Positions 1-10,801 of a stretch of 64,000 nt of DNA are shown here, piece after piece. Numbering within the stretch: position 1 is the stretch's first letter; the number at the start of each line of letters is the position of its first letter. The position numbers and the translations under genes were made by a program. Location of the stretch: NCBI RefSeq assembly GCF_022965805.1, contig NC_133103.1, positions 47,437,693 to 47,501,692 of the forward strand. Direction: 5' to 3'. The notes below the pieces were generated by a model, which was not told where the DNA came from, made no database searches, and saw only the letters and a program-made list of their open reading frames with translations. The stretch comes from Primulina eburnea. Taxonomy: Eukaryota > Streptophyta > Magnoliopsida > Lamiales > Gesneriaceae.

Positions 1-127
1 ATAATAATAATAATAATAATAATAATAATAGTGAAAAAAAATATAAATTAGGTATATCATGAAGGAACTATTATATTATAGTGAAAAAAAATATAAATTA
101 GGTATATCATGAAGGAACTATTATATT
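1..127. repeat. (ATA)n microsatellite and 50-bp tandem duplication
   Basis: Positions 1-30 are a pure ATA/TAA microsatellite. A 50-bp unit beginning GTGAAAAAAAATATAAATTA runs from 31 to 80 and is repeated almost perfectly from 81 to 127. The repeat may extend left of the window. Confidence 0.9.
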
Positions 128-249
128 TTCGAAATCTGATGAAGGCATGTAGTTCAAACTCTTAACCTCATCAAGATAGTTGTATTTAGTAAGTGGCCAA
201 AATAAATGTGACACCCTCCTAAACCAGGTTCCTGTCTATGTGGGGATCT

Positions 250-331
250 TCAATCAGAAACCAGATAATCAATTACCAAAAAGTAACTTTCTGCATTGAC
301 AAAAGATGGAAGTTCACAACGAAGAGTCGTC
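250..331 (-). pseudogene. MCF-like carrier copy 1, C-terminal half of last exon
   Basis: Read on the minus strand this piece ends in a stop codon (250-252) after residues SYFLVIDYLVSD. That matches the end of the second carrier copy (SYFLAIDLLASD, stop at 21529-21531). The upstream half of the same exon lies at 8974-9035, so the copia element at 332-8973 sits inside the last exon. The family assignment comes from copy 2, which keeps the carrier signature. About 100 bp further left (roughly 148-240) resembles 12980-13098, the matching flank of copy 2, so both belong to one duplicated segment. Confidence 0.7.
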
Positions 332-587
332 TGTAAGAAAAAATGACTCATAAAGAAGAATAAACGTGTAGGAAATGTCGACAGTTATAAGCCTGTATTT
401 TTTACAAATAGTACATGTGTCGCCGCAAAATTATGAGACGCATATGCACATCTTTTTTTGACTCTCGAGCTCTCGATCAACTCATTGATAGTATAATAAA
501 TGATTATAAATAGTAGTGTTTGAGGTCTCTAAGTACAAACTTCATAAAAACAAAATTACATCATCTGTGGGGAGAGTTGGAATATGA
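332..587 (+). repeat. copia 5' LTR, recognisable part
   Basis: This segment aligns with 8571-8830 of the 3' LTR. Shared blocks include AAGCCTGTATTTTTTACAAA, GATCAACTCATTGAT and GAGGTCTCTAAG. After GAGAGTTGGA near 587 the two copies diverge, so the remaining 140 bp or so of this LTR is displaced or lost. The divergence shows an old insertion. Confidence 0.75.
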
Positions 588-1407
588 CCGTTTGGAAAGT
601 TTCTGAAATTGTAACGGTCAAATTCGTCTTGCTGGACATTTTCCCGAGCTTAAACTGGTCATTCAGCGGTTGGTCAGCGGTTCAAACTGGTCAATGGTTG
701 AACTGGTCAGCGGTTCAAATCGTCAGCGGTTGAAACTGATCAGCGGTTGAAACTGGTCAGCATCTCAACCGCAGCTCAACTAGTATGTTGCGCAGAACCA
801 GTAGTGTCATCGCCATTTATCAGCATCTTAAGCTTCAATTTAGACTTTGACTTCAGAAGATGATTTGTAGATCATCGTCTTATCTTTCCAACGTATACTG
901 AGTTGATTCATTCCAATAAGCGAGCTGAGAGATATGGCCAAAATATCGCAACTGCTCGTACCCAACAGATTGTTGTTTTCGTGCAATCAGTTTGATTATT
1001 CAGTAACCGGTTTGGCCTAGATACTATTTGATTTTGCCCAACTGATGTGAAATACAACTTGTTTCAAATTGAGTTTTCTGATCAGTCAAGTTGGCGAATT
1101 GTCATTTTAATCATCAAGCTGAGAGATATGGGAAAAATACTAACGCTGCTCGTTTTGAACCGTGTGCAAAATCCGAAATGTCTTGTCTGAACTTCAATCA
1201 GCGGTTTGACCTAGATAACCTTCGAACTGGTCAGACTGGCCTGATATATGACTTGTAGATAATTGAGTTGTATTTCCAACTGTTTTGGCCTTAGGTCATT
1301 TCGATCTCTGTTCTATAAGATATGCTCAAAATACTGTACCTCGCCAGAATTCAACCAGTTGTGAAATTGAAGTTCCAGCTTTCAACTTGATGTATCAACT
1401 TCACACT
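588..1407. repeat. Unclassified insertion with CAGCGGTT repeats
   Basis: This sequence breaks the copia 5' LTR. From about 655 to 780 a motif of the form CTGGTCAGCGGTTGAAA recurs six to eight times with small changes. From about 890 to 1380 a longer, badly decayed repeat follows: GAGCTGAGAGATATGG near 925 recurs as AAGCTGAGAGATATGG near 1115, with a weaker third copy near 1316. No coding frame is supported. It could be part of another element inserted into the LTR. Confidence 0.55.
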
Positions 1408-1684
1408 CAGGGGCGGATTTAGTGTAGGGCGAACGAGGGCCACGGCCCCCCCAAAAAATTTTAAAAAAAATTTTAGCGACGGTTGTGACGGAAACCGTCG
1501 CAAAATTCGCGACAGTTGTATCAACAACCGTCGCTATATGGCGGCCACGGCCCCCCCAAAAAATTTTAAAAAATTTTTTTAGCAACGGTTATAAGAAACC
1601 GTCACGGTTTAGCGACGGTTTGACAAAAACCGTCGCAAAATAAACTAAGCGGCCCCCAGTGCCAAAATCCTAGATCCGCCCCTG
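1408..1684. mobile_element. hAT-type MITE (277 bp)
   Basis: It starts CAGGGGCGGATTTAG and ends CTAGATCCGCCCCTG, an imperfect terminal inverted repeat. It is flanked by a perfect 8-bp duplication TTCACACT (1400-1407 and 1685-1692). Eight-base duplications and a CAGGGGCGGA terminus are known for Tip100-like hAT elements. The interior is filled with GCGACGGTT and AACCGTCGC in both directions and a run of CCCCCCC next to AAAAAATTTT. It has no transposase, so it is non-autonomous. Confidence 0.9.
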
Positions 1685-3077
1685 TTCACACTTGAGTAAA
1701 TATATTAAAAACACAATAATAAGTTTTGTTATCATCAAAATCAAGATTGCTAGTGTTTCTGCAAACAACAAGAACTTTGTTCTCATTAACACTTGAAGTT
1801 ATTGCTTGAATTTTTTAAAATTAAATAAAGTTTCTGAGTTTGGAAATGAAATGAGAAAATTTTTTGAAAGCAAAATATTCCAAAGTTGAAGAAGAATACT
1901 TGTAAATTTGGAAGATGACTTGAAAGTCTTATATCCAATAATTTTGCAATCACGTGTGGTGTGTTGAATTGTTAAAGTTGAAGACCCACACAATCGAAGA
2001 CAGTCAAAAAATAAATTCAAATTTTTATTTTTTTAAAATAAATAAATAAATAATTTAATTAAGGTGTTATTAAGTTATATGTATAATTTCCTTTTAATAT
2101 AATATTTGGTTAAATAATTTATACACATTAAAAATAGTTCTAAAGTTTTTGTATAAATTAATTTGTGTATAAAAATATTTATTCTGTTTTTCGTATGTAT
2201 AATTTATTGTTTATGCATATACATATAATATTAGGTGGAATAATATTAATAGACTGAAATTTAAATCATAAATATTGTTTATGCTAGATTTCAGAACATT
2301 AAATTTCACATTACGTTCATATTAAATAAAATAAAATTGTTTATAATTTTTTTATGAACTTAACAAGTAAATGTTGATATAAATTAGTTTAATGAAAAGT
2401 TTTGCCGCATAAAGATTCACATAAAATGAATAATTATGTTAAATAATAATTATAAGGTAACATAAGAAAACATAATCTGAATGAGTTCTTTATATATCGG
2501 TTTAAACTGACTTGACTTGTCACTGGTCTCCCTGAGAGACGTTGCTCTGTCTAGAAGTGAAGTATTTAAAGGGCATGAGCCTTATCTACCATTCTTGGGA
2601 GCACTTTTCAAAAATTCCGATTGTGTCACTAAATAATTGTTATATAAAGTATTCAGTACAACCAAAATTTTGTTGATCGAACTGTATAATTTTAAATAAT
2701 TTCTAATAATGAAAAATTATGCATTAAGTAGATTTGGATCACATAATAGACATTAATTACAATTAATTATACAAACATAATAAATTTTACCCCACATGGA
2801 TTTTTTTTAATTTTATATAACTAATTAGGTTAAAATATCAAATTATATTTTCTTAATTTACCCATATGAGTTAAGGAAAAATATACTTTGATAGTTTATC
2901 ATAAAGTTAACGGTAAAATCTTATTAAATTAAAACTTTAGCTCACATACATATTTTATGTCGCAAGATTTTTGTGACATGATTTACATTGGTAAAACATG
3001 ATATTTACCTCAAATTTTTAAAGCTATAAGCATATTATATTTTTATCCAGTTATGCAACCTACGAGATTTTCTGATA
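1685..3077. other. AT-rich sequence, no gene seen
   Basis: This is non-coding AT-rich sequence between the MITE and the copia gag start. It should contain the missing end of the copia 5' LTR, the primer binding site and leader, but none could be recognised. The block at 2490-2600 is less AT-rich and may be older leader sequence. Confidence 0.5.
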
Positions 3078-4766
3078 TGAAATGTGACATTGTCGAACTA
3101 AATGACGATAACTATAAAATATGGAAAGAAAGATTTTTTCTTTAGTTGGGGTGGATGGATATTGATTATACTACACAAAAAGACAAACCATATACTATTA
3201 CTGAAAACAACATTCCAGACGATTTTGATCTTTATAAAAAATGAGAGCGTTCTAATCAACTCGTGTAATGTTCACAAAGACCAAAATCTTTGCTGATATG
3301 TATGGTTTCGTCGATCAACATAATAATGTTAAATAATTACTTAATGATATTGATGAGCAGTTTCAATATTCAGATAAGGCACTTGCCAAGACCAAATTAT
3401 GGAATTCTCTTTATTAAGGCTCACAAGCATGAGAGGTCTGCTAGAGCGCATCATGAAGATGAGTGGCATAGTGGCTCAATTGATATAACTTAAAGTGGAA
3501 ATGTCTGAAACTTTTTTTGTGCACTACATTTTATCCACTCTTCCACAACAATATGGAGTGTTCAAAATTTAGTACAACACACATATAAATAAGTGGTCAA
3601 TCAATGAATTGATGACAATGTGAGTTCAAGAAGAATGAAGGTTGTTGATGGAAACAAGTGATAATGTTTTTATGACTGCACAAAAAAAATATAAAAAGCA
3701 AATTAAAGTCAATGGAAAAAGGGAAAAAAAATTCTACCCAAACATGACACCAAGAAAGAATCCAAGTGTTTCTTCTATAAAAAGACTGGACACATGAAGA
3801 AAGATTTCACTATATTTAAGGATTGACTTGAAAACAAAAGTATTCTTATTTCATTTATTTTTTTATGAATCTAACATGATTAATATGATTTATAACACAT
3901 GGTGGATTGATTCTAGTTCTACAATCCATGTTACAAATAACTTGCAGGGTTTGTAAAGCCTAAGAAAACCACCAGGAAATGAGCGGAACATCTATTCATT
4001 AAACAAGATGTCTTCGCATGTGGAGGCTATTGGCACTCGCTGCCTAGTGTAGAATAGTGATTTTATTTTAAAATTGGAAAAAAAACATTTTATATTCTTA
4101 GTTTTTATAGGAATTTAATTTCAGTTTCAAATCTTGTACTCATTGCTCATTCATATAAGTTCTTGGATAAATCAATAAATTTATTTTATAAATCTAATTT
4201 GATTGGAAACGGTACAATGATGGATAGTCTTTTCTCTATTTATTTGCAAAATAATAACATCACTATGCATGTTGAATGAGATATTAAAAGATTAGTAAGT
4301 GATGAAGTATTTAGTATTTTAGATTTTACTGATTTTGAGACTTGCATGGACTGCATTAAGAGAAAATAGACCAATAAGTCTAAAAAGGTGTCAAGAGGAG
4401 AAAAAAAAAAAATAGAAATCATACGTTCAGATATTTGTTGTCCAAATATGGACATGCAAAATCTGAAATACTTCATTTCTTTCATTGATGATTACTCACG
4501 ATACATGTTTATCTACATGCTTCATAACAAAAATGGAGCACTTGAAGCCTTTAAGGGTTTCAAGGCTGAAGTGGAGAAGCAATGTGAAAAACAAATTAAG
4601 ACTGTGAGAACCGATAAAGGTGAAGAATATTATCATAGATATACTGAGAATGAACAGACACTTGATCCATTTGCGAAGTTTCTCCAAGATTATGGGATTG
4701 TTGCCCACATACTATGTCTTGTTATCCGGACCAAAATGGCGTAACTGAGAGGAGAAACCGAACGTT
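3078..4766 (+). pseudogene. copia gag-protease-integrase, first part
   Basis: Gag begins near 3078 with MKCDIVELNDDNYKIWKERF, a typical copia gag start, then breaks into several frames. The zinc knuckle at 3767-3810 reads CFFYKKTGHMKKDF: two of its metal-binding cysteines are replaced by Tyr and Phe. The protease motif near 3900 reads WWIDSSSTIHV, with DSS where copia proteases have DSG. The integrase core at 4388-4744 shows RSDICCP, FIDDYSRYMF, TDKGEEYY and FLQDYGIVA. The frame stops where the CACTA element starts at 4767. This was polyprotein for packaging, processing and integration and is now inactive. Confidence 0.85.
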
Positions 4767-6245
4767 CACTACAAAAAAAGGCTAAAAACAACGGTGAAAA
4801 ACCATTGACGTAGGTCTTGTAAAACTGTTGTTAAAGACCCTGTGGTTAAAGGGCGCGCTCAAAGACAACGGCGAAAAACCGTTGTCGTAGACGTCTAAAG
4901 ACGACGGTGAAAAACCGTTGTCGTAGGTCTTGTAAAACCATTGTTAAAGGTCATGTGGTTAAAGATGTGCTCAAATACAACAGTGAAAAACCGTTGTCGT
5001 AGCACCAAAAAAATCGTTGTTAAAGGTCTTATGGTTAAAATCGTCGCTAATTAGCGACGGTTGTTCATATGATCTCCGTCGCTATTGTTTTATATAAAAT
5101 AAAAAAAATACTTTATAATTTAATAAATCTAACAAAAAAAACTTACAATCTTACTAAACTATTAATATTTATAATTTTAACCAACACTTAAAAATTTATC
5201 CAGAATTGAAGCGAAATTAAAATCGTGGAAGAGAAAAAAATTTATTGTAGCAAGAAAATGGACCGAGGACGCGGATATTTATAGACAATTTGCGACGGTT
5301 TTTAGCGACGATTTTGGCTTAAACTGTCGCTATTAGCGACGACTCTTATTAAACTGTCGCTATTAGCGACGGTTAAACAACGACGATTCTTTAAACAACT
5401 GTCGCAATTTTTAAATTTTAACCGTCGCTAATTTAAAATTGCGACGGTTTTATAACGACGTTTTTAACAAAAACCGTCGCTAAGTTAAAAATGCGACAGT
5501 TTTATGATGATGTCGCTCTAAAAACCCTAATTTAAAAATGCGACGGTTTTATGCAAACCGTCGCTATATTTAGCGGCGGTTGAAGAAAACAGTCACTAAA
5601 TATAGTGTGTGATATTGGTTTTTTTAACAACAGTTTTTTAAACACTGATATTAAATGATTTAGAGTGTTGCTTGGAAAGCTATTTTTTTAGTAATACGAC
5701 AACAGTTTTTTCAAAATCGTTGTCTTGGCCCTAAAAATGTACATAGACAACGATTATATAAACTGTTGTCGTAGCTACTAAAAAAACCGTTGTATTTCAC
5801 TGACGTTAATAGACAACGGTTTTTAAAATCGTTGTCTTAGCTACATAAAAACGCGCTCATAGACAACCATATTAATAACTGTTGTTGTAGCTACTAAAAA
5901 AACCCACTCATAGACAACGGTATAAAAACCACTGTCGTAATCCATAAAAGACAACGGTTTTAACAAAAATCGTTGTCTTAGCTAAATAAAAAACCAGCAA
6001 AAAGACAACGGTATTGAAAACCATTGTCTTAGCAACCAAAAAGCACGTCCATAGACAACAGTTTGCTAAAACCGTTGTCGTTGACCCATAAAAGACAACG
6101 GTTTTAAAAAACTGTTGTCTTTTACAAGAAAAAATTCACAAAGACAACGCTTTTCATTGAAACCGTTTTTAAAAGGAAAAAGACAAAGGTTTCTGATAAA
6201 ACTGTTGTCTTTTAAATGTGGTTGAATGTGAAATTTCTTGTAGTG
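4767..6245. mobile_element. Non-autonomous CACTA transposon
   Basis: The element starts CACTACAAAAAAAGGC and ends GAAATTTCTTGTAGTG, so both ends read CACTACAA inward. The three-base target duplication GTT is perfect (4764-4766 and 6246-6248). CACTA termini with a 3-bp duplication define the CACTA/En-Spm superfamily. There is no transposase. The interior consists of dozens of short repeats in both orientations: ACAACGG with GTTTT near both ends, and TTAGCGACGGTT in the middle (about 5040-5620). Such subterminal arrays are the usual transposase-binding regions of the superfamily; here they occupy almost the whole element. It lies inside copia integrase. Confidence 0.93.
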
Positions 6246-6248
6246 GTT

Positions 6249-8276
6249 ATTAGACATGGTGATGAGCATATTTAGTAGGTCTAAACTTCCTAAATCCTTG
6301 TGGATTGAAGCTCTTAAGACAACTGTATATATATTACATCGAGTTCCAACTAAGGCTGCCCAAAAGACGCCATTTGAATTACTGAAAGGTTGGAACCGAG
6401 TTTGCAACATATATGCATTTGAGGTTGTCCTTCAGAAATAATAGTTTACAATCCACATGAAAAAAACTTGTCCCAAGAACTCTAAGTTGATATTTCATGA
6501 GTATGGAAAAAAATCCAAATGTTACAGATTCTATTGTTCATCTCGCAACACTAGAATTGTAGAATCAAGAAATAAAAAATTTCTTGAGAATGACTTGATT
6601 AGTGGGAGCGATAATTCAAAAACATATTCTTTTAGAAAGATCACATTAATGCACAATCATCTTATTCAAATGATAGATTGGTCGTTATTCACACTACTCG
6701 AGACCAAACAGGTGTTAGACAACCGGTTACTGAAGTTCTAGAAATTGCTGATTAAAATACAATAGATCAAGTTGGTAACGAGGAACAACAAAAAATTGTT
6801 GATCAACCAAACTACCCATGGAAATCTAATAGAATAAGAGATTAATTATATGGCATTTAATGGAGTCCGGGATCCAGTTACCTGATGGTGTAAAGGCCAT
6901 TGGATGGGTCTTCAAAAAAAAGACTCATTAGCCAAAAATGAAAGACATAAAGCAAGGCTCGATTCACTCAGCAGGAAGATTCGACTACAAAGAAAAAATT
7001 TCTCCTATATCTAAGAAATATCCTTTCCGTATCATATATTATTAAATGCACATTTTGACTTAGATTTATAACAAATGGATGTGAAAACGGCTTTTCTCAA
7101 CGAAAAACTATAGGAATTGATTTATATGAAATAACCTGAATGATTCTTTTCTAGTAATAGTGAGCACTTGGTATGTAAGTTTAAGAAATCTATATATGGA
7201 TTGAAACAAGCTTCCCGTCAATGGTAATTAAATTTTCATGATATTATCTCTTCATTCAGATTTGTAGAGAACCTCATGGATCAATCTATATACTAGAAGG
7301 TTAGTGGGTTTCCTTATTCTATATGTAGATGATATATTACTTGCAACCAATGAAAAGAGTTTGTTATATGTGGTGGCAAAATTTCTCTCTATAACCTTTG
7401 ATATGAAAGATACAAGTGATGTATTTTATGTCATTGGGCATTAAGATACATAGCGATAGAATTCAAGGTATTCTAGATCTGTCTTAAGAAACATATATCA
7501 ACAAAGTTTTAGAGAAATATCGAATAAAAGATTGTTCACCAAGTATAGCTCTCATTTTGAAAGGTGATAAGTTCAATTTGAGTCATTGCCCAAAGAATGA
7601 TCTAGAGCGGAAACAAATGAAAAACATTACTTATGCTTCTGCTGTTGGAAGCTTGATGTATGCTCATGTTTGCACTAGACCTGACATTGCATTTATTGTT
7701 GGAATGTGAGGAAGATATCAGAGTGATTCATGTTTAGACCACTTGAAAGCTGCAAAGAAAGTGATGGGGTACCTTCAACAAACCAAAGATAATATGTTTA
7801 TGTTTAGACGAACTAGAAATTTTTTGGAAGTAATTAACTACTCTGATTCACAATGCTGACTGGATTGATTCACAAAATCCACTTCATGATATATTTTCAT
7901 GCTAGCTAGTGCATTTGTATCTTTGAGGAGTGCAAAGCAGACATTGATTATAACTTCCACTATGGAAGCTGAGTTCGTATCTTGTTTTGAGGCAACCTCA
8001 CATGGTGTACGGTTGGAGAGTTTTATTTCGAGGCTTGGAATTATGGATTCTATATCTAGATCATTAAGAATATATTGTGATAATTCAACTATTGTTATTG
8101 TGGCTAAATTTAACAAAAGTGGTAGTCAAATCAAGCACATCGACGTTAAGTATTTAGACATACGAGAACGTGTTAAAGATAAGAAATTAATTATCAAGCA
8201 CATTAGCACTGAATTGATTATTAGAGATCCTTTGACTAAAGGCATGCTACCATTGAAATTTAAGGATCATACATAA
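6249..8276 (+). pseudogene. copia integrase end, RT and RNase H
   Basis: The frame resumes after the CACTA element with MSIFSRSKLPKSLWIEAL and VPTKAAQKTPFELLKGW, the normal integrase continuation. Reverse transcriptase follows with broken frames; QMDVKTAFLNEKL-like and SIYGLKQASRQW blocks are visible near 7075-7225, and the active-site motif YVDDILLAT lies at about 7321-7350. RNase H runs to the end: the open frame 7899-8276 carries TMEAEFVSCFEATSHGV and ends KGMLPLKFKDHT. Many stops and small deletions make this inactive. Divergence is about as advanced as in the gag part, so the whole element decayed together. Confidence 0.85.
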
Positions 8277-8570
8277 ATGATGAGAGTTGGTTTTTTTTTT
8301 TTTTTTGTAATTTTTTCGTAAAACAAATTAATAAAACTCTAATATGATATTTTCTCATATTTATTGTATACACATTCATTGTTTCGAAAAATTAAAATAA
8401 AGTTGGACTTTAAATAAACATAGGTATTTTCATTAAGTTCTACAGATTTGAGAGACATAATGCATTGTGATACATAGAAGTTCATACTCATTTTTAGATA
8501 AAAAATCGTCGTTATTCATGTGTTTAATTTTCTCGTATGGTAAATGAGATACATGGGTTAGGTGAGAGAA

Positions 8571-8973
8571 TGTAAGAAAAAATGACCCATATCAAAAGAA
8601 AAATAAACGTGTGAGAAATGATGACGATCATAAGCCTGTATTTTTTACAAACGTTATATGTGTCGCCTCAACTTTAGAAAATTGAGACGCGTATGCGCCA
8701 CTTCTTTTGATTTTCGAGCTCCCGATCAACTCATTGATGGTATGATAAATGCTTATAATTATCAGTAATTGAGGTCTCTAAGCACACATTTCATAAAAAC
8801 AAAATTACACCATCTACGGAGAGAGTTGGAGTGCTTAGAAGGCTTCAATTGAAGAAAAATAGAAATCTACAAATTATTCAATGACCAGAGATAACACTCG
8901 ATCCGCTTCTGCATATTATTTATCATGTTCATAGATATGTAGAAACATAATTTTGTTGAGAAAAACTATAACA
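8571..8973 (+). repeat. copia 3' LTR (403 bp)
   Basis: It begins TGTAAGAAAAAATGACCC just after the purine-rich GGTGAGAGAA, a plausible polypurine tract, and ends ACTATAACA before the target duplication TCCTC. Its first 260 bp match 332-587. The 290 bp between the RNase H stop and this LTR are untranslated. Confidence 0.75.
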
Positions 8974-9035
8974 TCCTCGACCATATAACATTCAACAGCA
9001 AGTTTCTAACTGTCGAGTGGATCCTAGTTAGCCTC
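8974..9035 (-). pseudogene. MCF-like carrier copy 1, N-terminal half of last exon
   Basis: Minus-strand reading gives LTRIHSTVRNLLLN, matching LTWIHPADRNLLLN of copy 2 at about 21640. Together with 250-331 it forms one exon split by the copia element. Confidence 0.7.
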
Positions 9036-9954
9036 CCGAATTGGATCCCAGCACAAGGGCGGAAACAACATAAGTGCTTAGGCGTCACAACGAACCAAAT
9101 TGAGCTGAATACAAGTTTTTTTTTTTTTTTTTTTGTATTTAAAATCAATCTCAAAGTTTTTCGACCCGCTCGAATCCAAAAACTAAACAATTTTGAAATC
9201 GAATTCAGTTCCGACTTAAACTTGAATTCGAGTTTGATTTATGTAGTTGGAACTTAATTATCTATCTCTGTGAAAAGAGAATTGGATTCACGCAAAAATT
9301 CGCGAGCTCCTTCAATGATGCTAAAACAACCAAGAAATTTTGATGGAGATCTCTCAATCAAAACACCAAGATTCCAAGAAGACAAGTATCAATAAGATGA
9401 AATCATACATACATTCACATATCAAAAAAGATTATTTCTGATAGCAAATTTAATACACGAGCTTATTTCTTTGTGCTATAAGTTTCATAACTGTTTATTC
9501 AGTTCTTGTTGATTGGCGACGGGAGAGAGGATGTAGAGAGCTAAACTTCTTCTTACAAAGGAAACATAAGACCGTCACGTAACACTCTAAACAAAGACAA
9601 AATTGAATAAGGTGAAAATTAAAAAATATGACAAATGGATGTTCCAACATGAGTTGAACAATTTTGGCATGTCAATGAAAGGAGTATAAGGAAGGATAGA
9701 TCATTGAAACTTGAATAAATATGGTTAAGAAGAATATTTTAGATCTTGATTTAAGAGATGAAACCTGAAAAAATCAATATCCATGTAGTCGATCTCACAC
9801 ACGTAACGGGAATGTGCTATTTCAATTTGCAAAAGCTACATCCAGCGCATATGTCGAGGATAAGAATCAACATTGTAGAAAATCACACTTCGATTAACCC
9901 ATCTGAGAAAACCAACTTTTAAAACTCAGCTGGACAAGCAAAGTTGGATGTACT
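9036..9954. other. Diverged intron/flank of carrier copy 1
   Basis: Positions 9040-9140 still resemble 21680-21840 (for example ACAACGAACCAAA near 9087 against AAACGAACCAAA near 21800), and 9440-9640 resemble 22650-22870. The piece corresponding to the copy 2 exon at 22130-22318 is absent. A poly-T run lies at about 9116-9134. No open frame is supported. Confidence 0.6.
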
Positions 9955-10385
9955 AAACCTGCGCACAGTGTGTCCTTTCCCGCTGCTTTCCAATTTATCA
10001 TTGCCCTGTGCAGAAATTGCCAGCTTGAAAAAAATATGCCAACAAACATGGAATCCTGGACTACTCCAGATCTAAGACCTCTTCTGTGGCCAGTCATCAT
10101 TCATAAATATTCTTTCATACCAATAACAGATTTTCATTTTTTGAGGTCAAAGTGGACAGAATGCCAGTAGAGTTACTGGCTGACATCATATTCAGTGAAG
10201 CAAGCTTGTCATCAAAGGGGTAAAGGAACTCTTTTCAGCTATCGATGAAGAGTGCAGAATATGAGATGCAGAAGCCATCCGGGCAAGAAGTTTAATAATT
10301 TCGGAGTGAGAGGATACAACTACCATGCCAGCAGCAACCGTAGCCATTAGGCCCCCAGAGACATGGACAAAATAATCTTCACGAC
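9955..10385 (-). pseudogene. MCF-like carrier copy 1, central exon remnant
   Basis: This matches the central exon of copy 2 (23534-24064) along its length. Minus-strand pieces read HVSGGLMATVAAGMV, HSSSIAEKSSFTPLMTSLL and FFSSWQFLHRAMINWKAAG. The carrier signature reads HSEIIKLLARMA here against PFEIIKLRAQVA in copy 2, so the Pro and Gln of the motif are lost. Similarity to copy 2 continues in the upstream intron to about 10680 and then ends. The 5' exons are not present on this side, so the copy is truncated and dead. Confidence 0.8.
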
Positions 10386-10801
10386 AAACAGACAAAACAT
10401 CAGGGGGGTGAGTATACATTGAAATATACTGTAGAATTTTCTAAGAAGCAACAACAGAACCAAGGTGTGTTTTTTTTTCTCACAATATAAAAAACTGTCA
10501 TATGCATATCTGCAGGAGCAATGGAGCACACACATATCTATGAAGAACAGGGCATTTTGCTTTCTTACTCCATTCCTCATATAAGCTATTTTTATATGAA
10601 CTGCTTTGTCTCTCGACCGTAAAATAACATTTCTAGCGCAACAATGTCCAGAATGTTTAGCTCGTAAACCCTAATCATTCTATGTAAATTTTCACTTTTT
10701 TATATTTATTGACTGTTGAAAGATGAATAGAATTTCAGTTTCAAAAGAAAAAAACCTCGAGTTCCAGATCAGGATGATTCATTTTTCTGGAACAACTCTC
10801 T

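Larger units (their letters stand above)
332..8973 (+). mobile_element. Decayed Ty1/copia LTR retrotransposon
   Basis: The element starts TGTAAGAAAAAATGAC at 332, and the same start recurs at 8571, the start of the 3' LTR. The 3' LTR ends at 8973 with ACTATAACA. The flanking five bases are TCGTC (327-331) and TCCTC (8974-8978). The uninterrupted paralogue near 21605 reads TCCTC, so this is a target duplication with one later change. Inside lie gag, protease, integrase, reverse transcriptase and RNase H in the copia order, all with stops and frameshifts. It has been invaded by a CACTA element (4767-6245) and by extra sequence between the 5' LTR and gag, including a hAT MITE. It cannot encode working proteins. 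Confidence 0.85.
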
